This document shows, in pieces, positions 57,895 through 64,000 of a stretch of DNA of 64,000 nt; position 1 is the stretch's first letter; every line of letters begins with the position of its first letter. Made by a program: the position numbers and the translations under genes. Source of the stretch: Ceratothoa steindachneri. Lineage: Eukaryota > Arthropoda > Malacostraca > Isopoda > Cymothoidae. The notes beneath the pieces are model-generated. The model did no database searches. It saw only the letters and a list, made by a program, of their open reading frames with translations, and was not told the origin of the DNA. The DNA lies in the NCBI GenBank assembly GCA_963969495.1, contig OZ018323.1, forward strand, positions 69,341,920-69,405,919, in the 5' to 3' direction.

Positions 57895-58794
57895 GAGGGA
57901 CGGTCAATAAGTTTTGCAATTCGGATATGAGGAAACGAGATGAGGAAAAGTCTTTTAGTATTTTTCAATATAACTACCCTTGACTTCAATGCACTTGCGC
58001 CACTTGTCCCTGAGCTTGAGGCCTTGAATTCCCGACAACCAGAAATATCCCGACTGCTGTTCAATCCACTCCTGGACGGCGAGCTGGACATCTTCATCGT
58101 CCCCAAACCGGCGTCCACGCAGTGCAGCCTTGAGCTGGCGGAATAAAAAGTAGTAGCTAGGGGCCAGATCTGGACTGTAGGGGGGATGGTTGAGCTCCTC
58201 GAATCCGCACTCACGCAGAGCAGCTTGTGCAACTCTGGCCTTGTGGACTTTGACGACGTTGAAGTCGATCATGGAGCGTGAGGTTTCTAGGGACCCAACG
58301 GGCACAGACCTTGGTCATGGCCAAATTGTCGTGGATGATGTTCATAACACTTCCATGTGATATTCCAAGTTCTCGCCAGATTTCTTCGACCTTCACCCGT
58401 CGATTTTCGAGGATCATCCTCTCCACACGGGCCACATTGTTCTCGTTGGTCACATCTGACGGGCTTCCTAGACGGGGCTCATCTTCAAGGGACTCACGAC
58501 CATGGCGGAACTCCCTATTCCAGCGAGCAATGGTTGCATAGGAAGGGGCAGTGTCGATGTACACTGCAACTATGCGTTCATGGATCTCTTTCGCATTCTT
58601 GCCTTCCTTGGTCCAAAATTTGATCACTGCGCGGTGCTCAACCTTCTCCGTTGTTGAAAGATTTGTGACTGACGATCTGCGATCAGCTACTGCTTTTTAA
58701 ATAGACGAGGCAGGAGCGTGCGGCTGCAGGTCCTGAGTTGTCATAACTTGTCCTAACATCCCCACAAACAGCCATCCCCCTTCCTCTGGTCCTC

Positions 58795-58797
<3 letters not shown>
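57892..58797 (-). mobile_element. Internally deleted mariner, copy C
   Basis: Same structure as copies A and B. The right end is shortened: about 35 bp that copies A and B have between CTTCCTCTG and CCTCG (including AAAACTTATTGACCGC) are missing, so the right inverted repeat is broken. The N-terminal frame is open for 138 codons (58,211-58,627), but the start ATG is ACG. The C-terminal frame (57,955-58,305) retains NHPPYSPDLAPSYYFLF, where the third Asp is Tyr. The junction lies near 58,257. (TA)n flanks both sides. Confidence 0.9.

Positions 58798-58887
<90 letters not shown>
58798..58887. repeat. (TA)n array, right flank of mariner copy C
   Basis: A 90-bp TA array that separates the mariner from the large inverted repeat. 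Confidence 0.95.
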
Positions 58888-58889
<2 letters not shown>

Positions 58890-59745
58890 AGGTAATGGCT
58901 TCGCTACTAAGATTAAAGTTTAAAATCTAAAAATAAGCAGCCATGGTTAAATTTTTATAAATTTTCTGAACTTCGCCAATTATAATAATTTTAAAAAGTA
59001 ACTCTAAACTAAATTTCCCCCCTTTCAAAAGATCACGTTGCTAAAATATAGAGTTATAGATAGAAGAAGATATATAAAAATAAATTTTCTAAACTTCACC
59101 ATTTGTAATTCTTTGGGTTTTAAAAAAAAATCACAAAATTTCGATACTTATATTTATTTCTGAACTTCACCATTTTGTTTATCACTTTATCATTAACTCT
59201 ATAATTTAAGAAGGGGATTTTTTTTAGTATTTGAATAATAATTTCATCTTAGTTTAGTTATGACTTATGTGTTTTATCAAAGTTATTTCTAATAATTCTT
59301 TTATAATATCAAAAAACAAAATGGTGAATTTCAGAAATAAATATAAGTATCAAAATTTTGTGAATTTTTAAAACCCACAGAATTACAAATGGTAAAGTTC
59401 AGAAAATTTATCTTTATATATCTTCTATAACTATATTTTAGCAACGTGATATTTTGAAAGGGGGGAAATTTAGTTTAGAGTTACTTTTTAAAATTATTAT
59501 AATTGGCGAAGTTCAGAAAATTTATAAAAATTTAACCATGGCTGCTTTTTTGTAGATTTGAAATTTTAATCTTAGTAGCGAAGCGCAAGCTCTCTGCAAA
59601 GCCATTGACTGGTGATATTATAAAACAATTATTAGAAATAACTCTGATAAAAAAAACAAGTCATAACCAAACTAAGATGAAATTATTATTCAAATACTAA
59701 AAAAAATCCCCTTCTTAAATTATAGAGTTAGTGATGATGATAAAG
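58888..59745. repeat. Dispersed repeat R1 as a nested inverted repeat
   Basis: Arms of about 290-300 bp (58,888-59,178 and 59,312-59,613) are inverted copies, sharing TTCGCTACTAAGATTAAA, AAGCAGCCATGGTTAAATTT and CTGAACTTC[A/G]CCA. The ~130-bp spacer (59,179-59,311; AACTCTATAATTTAAGAAGG) is itself followed by its inverse at 59,614-59,745. The order is therefore A, S, A', S'. The S-A' part is the same as R1 at 36,050-36,430. No coding content. Confidence 0.85.
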
Positions 59746-60296
59746 AGACGGCTTGTTTATTTGTTCGTTATAATCGACTACATTTCTAGTCAGATATAAC
59801 TGAAGTTTGACACACTAATACATCTCTCTAAGGGTATATTTATTTGATATTAGGTTCCTCCATCTCCTTTATCTTACTTCACCACCAACACCCAGAAGAA
59901 AACAATTAATGGGTCTGACCGCCACAGGTCATGCTCGATTTAGTTTAAATTTGGCGCAGAGGTATTTCTGTCTAAGCTGAAAGCTAATGTTAGGTTTCCC
60001 CGCCCAACATACATCGTCCACTGGAAGCATGTCATCCATGTTCAAACTCATAGATGAAGCGAGAATTCCAGGGTCCTTATGAAGTCCGAAGCTGTAGAGC
60101 AACCCTGAAAATGGGCACCGGACGAGACTAAATCAGCCCTCGGAGGTCACTAGTGCTGATGATCGAGCGAATGAGTCAGTGCTCGCTGAAACAGATACTG
60201 AACTATACATTTCAAATCCTAATTTTCACCGAGTAAAGCGGTGTTAGTTAACTAGTAATAAATATTCCTTGTATTCACTATTCTTTTGTTCATTGT
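59746..60296. other. Unassigned
   Basis: Nothing recognised. Confidence 0.45.
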
Positions 60297-60660
60297 ACAT
60301 GGTATCAGGAAAGTCAGGACACAGGCAAAATTCATACTTTCAATAAAAGATTGAATTACATTAATTCGAATTGCATTTTATTTAATTAAAAGAGTAATAA
60401 ATAACATCTTCAATGTGATTTCCACCATTTTGGAGGCAAAGTTCGATGCGCTTTGTGAGATTCTCCCGAATCATTTATTCTAAATTTCCGTCAATCGGAG
60501 CCCATTCATTTATGACGCGCTGTTCCCTCGGGTGTCTCGTATCTTTAATTACCATTGAGGTCACTTCTTTCCCCTTTAAAAGACACCAGAAAAATAAGTC
60601 AAGGAGTAAGTAAGGCCTGGGGAATGAGGGGACCATTGTGATATTTCCTGTGTCCAGACT
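60297..60660 (-). pseudogene. Mariner-like transposase C-terminal fragment with 3' end
   Basis: On the minus strand QWSPHSPGLTYSLTYFSGVF corresponds to the third-Asp block (WPPRSPDLTPLDFFLWG) with the acidic residue lost. RQPREQ-like remains follow, then NEWAPIDGNLE, and ENLTKRIELCLQNGGNHIED with the mariner C-terminal NGGH-E signature. GTGTCCTGACTTTCCTGATACC near 60,297-60,322 (minus sense) is its terminal sequence. The 5' two thirds are missing. Confidence 0.7.
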
Positions 60661-60859
60661 TCATTTGCCACCCTCTCTAATCCTTGTATACACTGTCTAA
60701 ATATTCTATTTATTCACTGTTCATTTTATTCTTTCTTCTTTATCCGTGCATCCCTATATTTACAATATTTCCCGTTGGCTTACACCCGTGTAATCCAACG
60801 GGCGCCTATCCTACTCGTAATCTACACTGTCTAGGGTGGGTGGGGATTCAAACCATGGG

Positions 60860-60975
60860 TTGACCATGGTTAGGGACTCCCATCCTGCGACTAATCCTAC
60901 CTGACGTTGCTTAACTTCGCTGAAAGGAGGAAGTGGAGTCTCCCCTCGATTAGACCGCCGTACACCATATCAACA
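60860..60975 (-). mobile_element. 5S-rRNA-derived SINE or pseudogene, copy 2
   Basis: The minus strand has AGCGAAGTTAAGCAACGTCA, GGTAGGATTAGTCGCAGGAT, GGGAGTCCC, close to 5S rRNA positions ~45-100 including the internal promoter. It shares TCGCAGGATGG with copy 1 at 25,866, a variant unlike normal 5S. The sequence 5' and 3' of this core is not 5S-like. Confidence 0.7.
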
Positions 60976-62869
60976 CTTCTTAGTCCTGAGCGGTACACGA
61001 TTCTCCTAAAAAGCTGAATAAAATATAAGGCTCTTGGAATTCAACCTCTCGATAGGTTGGAGGAGGGGATTCTTGGGCAGGGAGGAAAAGTGGGCATTGA
61101 ATAATTTTACGAATGCTCCCCCCGCCTCCCTCCTTTATGTTGAGGGAGTAAGAACCTCCCATTGTATCAGTCGCCCCCCCCCCTAGAATGTGAGTGTGAG
61201 CCCAGATAAATATGAAATGGATTAGTCCAATTGACGTCTATTATGATAAGTGGCTCAGCTCAGATTTGGATAGCACCGACTAGGAGGGAAATATGGCGTT
61301 AGGCACTTTTAAAATGTATTGGGAAAAGTCTGACGTCATATCACGTATTCATGGGATTGCTATACCTGAAAGCTGACCCCACCCCTCAAATTCTTCGACC
61401 ATTTCACGCATGCATACAGTCATATTCAGTTGCCTACGACGTGCGGCTTACACTACATTTAGTTGATCTTACTGTCCCTCCTCGCAAGTATATCTACTTT
61501 AATTTGAGAAGTTAGGTTACGGGAAGTTGCGTACCCTCCCGAATGTATCAGGTGTTCTCTTCCACGCAATTTCACTTCCACAACCTTCATTATTTTCTTT
61601 TACAAACGTTACATGTTAGATATTGCTCATTTTCACTTCAGAATTGGAATTCATTTTGCTTTATTCATCACCAAAGTTTGAGGTTTTAGTCAAGTATTTT
61701 CTTCGTTTTAGCTTATTCGTTGTTTTTTTTCGTATGCCGAAATGACACCTCATTGACATAAGTGAGATCATCTATGAGGTGCTACGTCGCGTTTTTTTTT
61801 CATTACTTGTACAATGAGAATTTACAAATGCTCTAAAGTGTGTTAAAAGCAATAAAAGATTAACAAAGAATTATTTTTTATTAAATTCCATCACACAAAA
61901 AGAAATCTCCACAGAAATCACTCTTTTACCACATCTTTTAATGAGGAAAAGATTCATTTATTTAGATAATTCGTGTGAAGTATCTAACTCTAAAGAAAAA
62001 TTAATTCTTTGTTAATATGTTATTGATTTTAACTATCTTCCAATAGATAAATTAACCTTTTGATATCTAGAAAGATATATTGTTACCGAAAACCTTATTA
62101 ACCCCTTATATTTTCCATTTGAGGTGAGTACATTATAAATCCCTCGAGAACCATCTTTAACATTTACAGTCATTGAAATGAACGAGATGTGCTGGTGGAA
62201 AATACTCTCGTCTGGTGACCATAATGTAACGTGTCAAAATGGTACATGAGCTCTCCCAAGGATTTTCTTGGTTCTTCTTCTGATTATTATTTAAGCGGGT
62301 TCCATGTTAAGGCAGTAGATCAATAGAGGAGCCCAGCGGGATGCATCTGAAACAAAGAAAATGAAAGGTATGAAAAATGTTTACGTACCCCTCGATATAT
62401 TGTGAAGAAGTATAGAGGTATTCTGAAAAGAGCAGTGGTTTTTTTTTTTGCCTTGAGGTGAACGGATATGACCTTGATTAAAAGATATTAATGGGATTAC
62501 TCAAGAAAGCTCAAGAGCTCGGTAGAACGCACGTTCTTCGAGCTGAGTAGGAATATGGAAGAAGATTTGACAATTTTCATGCTTCTCTTCTTTGCCGTCG
62601 AGTTTAAGATTATGGTCTTAGTGGATAAATACGATTAAATAGAACTTAGGGGAACAAGATGAATTTTCTTTTGATTTTCCTTTGAAAACTTTTACTCGCT
62701 TGCATAATTACACTCTTTCAAGTATGTATCTAATTTATTTTTAAATGAGTTAATCCATTACGCTTCCAATTCAACAACATAGAGGAATGCAACCATTAAC
62801 TACGATGGATGTAAGGAAATTCTTCGCTATGTTTGTGTGGAATCGATGCCTTTTTAATTCGAACTTTTT
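60976..62869. other. Unassigned 1.9-kb stretch
   Basis: No coding sequence, RNA or element recognised. A poly-C tract lies near 61,170-61,182. Confidence 0.45.
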
Positions 62870-63120
62870 AAAATGAACCCATTGCCTCTGATTATGCCTC
62901 CTGAGAAAGGGAGGAACAACTTCGAACCCATTGCCTCTGGTTATGCCTTTTTTCTTCCAAAGTAAAGAAAATATTTGACAATTTCAAACCCAATTCATTT
63001 TGTTGTGCCTTTCTTGATGCGAAAGAAAACTTTGAACCCAGTTCCATTAGTTATATCTTCTTATTCCAAGGGAAATATCAAATTTGAACCTATTACCTTT
63101 GGTTAGAACTTCTTCCAAGT
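62870..63120. repeat. Degenerate ~65-bp tandem repeat, about 4 copies
   Basis: TTCGAACCCATTGCCTCTGG, TTATGCCT, TTCTTCCAAAG-type units at 62,872, 62,920, 62,985, 63,030 and 63,080, diverged and unevenly spaced. Confidence 0.75.
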
Positions 63121-63178
63121 TAAAAAAAAATTAAACTTATTGTATCAAGTTATTCTCTTTGATGGGTATGTTTGTTTT

Positions 63179-63232
63179 TTTTTCTTCTCTTTCTCTCTCT
63201 CTCTCTCTCATTCTTTCTCCCTCTCTCTCTCG
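63179..63232. repeat. (TC)n microsatellite
   Basis: TC-rich run with short interruptions. Confidence 0.9.
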
Positions 63233-63624
63233 AATTTCGTCTGCGTGGTCGCCTTTTGGGATTTTTTTAGGCATAAAGGTGGCCAGGTTTGAAATATTTT
63301 CCTCCATTTTCTTCTGTTTCATCCGGAATTGTGTCTTGTCCATATCCACTTCATAATTCTATATCATATCTACCACTCGCGATTGTGGGAGGTTTCAAAC
63401 ATTTCTTTTAATGTCTTTTCAGATTGTTTCCATCCTGATTAGTTGTGTTGCTCTGTAAGTGAGCGAGGGTTTGTTTGGTCAATGGTCAGTTTTGGCGCTT
63501 GTTACACAATCGAGCAGATTATCATAATTAGGATACCCAAATCAGGATATCGTAATCAGAATATCCTAAATAATTATGGCGTTGCAAAGATCAACGCCCC
63601 TAAAGTAATATGAGGTCATTGGTA
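63233..63624. other. Unassigned
   Basis: Nothing recognised. Confidence 0.45.
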
Positions 63625-63880
63625 TCAAATCGACTAATCTAGCTACTCTAACCTAGCCTGCTCCAACTAACCTAACTAATCAACCGAGTTTGGCTAACTT
63701 AACCTAATCCAGCCTAGCTTAACTAACATGATCTAGCTTGGCCAAACTAACTTAACACAGTCTAACGTACCTAACCCCATCCCGACTGAGCTAAGTAACA
63801 GAAGTGATCTAACTTAGCCTAACTTTACTACGATTACTTAACTTTACCTGACCTAAGGTAACTAACCTTTACTCACCACT
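63625..63880. repeat. Degenerate telomere-like CCTAA/CTAAC tract
   Basis: Repeated TAACCTAR, CTAACTTAACC and relatives at irregular spacing. More diverged than the block at 24.2-25.1 kb and in the C-rich sense only. Confidence 0.6.
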
Positions 63881-64000
63881 CACCACTAAGTACCGAAGGC
63901 GAGATCATTGGAAGATTTATCGGAATGAGTATTACCATAACTAATTGTCAAAACGGGACTTTTTGACAAAGTTATTGATTTTGATCAATTTAACCGTAAA

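Noticed and set aside
63625..63880. Second fusion-type telomere block
   Set aside because: Only one orientation, very diverged and without the border motif found at 24.1 and 25.1 kb.

Overview
This window looks like non-coding, repeat-packed nuclear DNA of an invertebrate animal, most likely an arthropod. The evidence is TTAGG/CCTAA-type telomere-like repeats (24.2-25.1 kb and 63.6-63.9 kb), low GC, about twenty long (TA)n arrays, and a dense population of Tc1/mariner, hAT, CACTA-like, Penelope-like and CR1/jockey-type elements. A crustacean is my best guess, but that is inference. I see no complete host gene. The only candidate host exon is 84 bp at 56,839-56,922.

Layout. 0-7 kb: a Tc1 relic, a 27-bp minisatellite and simple repeats. 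7.7-14.4 kb: a beads-on-a-string chain in which Tc1/mariner elements and a hairpin element alternate with (TA)n arrays. 16-23 kb: a Tc1 relic, a non-LTR reverse transcriptase split by a CACTA-ended transposon, an internally deleted mariner and a second hairpin element. 24-26 kb: an inverted telomere-like block, a 30/90-bp higher-order minisatellite and a 5S-rRNA-derived SINE. 27-34.5 kb: a mariner, two Tc1 relics, a small MITE and a 57-bp minisatellite that begins inside a Tc1 transposase. 35-40.7 kb: Penelope-like fragments with ribozyme-like ends, a Harbinger-like MITE, and a mariner of DD41D spacing broken only by two stop codons. 42-51.5 kb: a SINE and a LINE sharing a 3' tail, a Tc1 carrying a nested mariner, a Penelope RT/endonuclease, and a hAT element inside another Penelope endonuclease. 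53-64 kb: minisatellites, the candidate exon, a third deleted mariner, a large inverted repeat, a second 5S-derived SINE and degenerate repeats.

The strongest observations come from comparing copies within the window. Four insertions (CACTA into LINE, mariner into Tc1, hAT into Penelope, MITE into a dispersed repeat) can be removed with one target-site copy to recover an uninterrupted host sequence or reading frame, which fixes their boundaries and target-site lengths. Three copies of a ~0.9 kb mariner derivative share one internal deletion, so they are a mobilised non-autonomous family. Two hairpin elements share a head motif and length but have different, still complementary arms. All transposases and reverse transcriptases seen are broken. 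The element-derived sequences here do not form a pathway; the window is a record of successive invasions.
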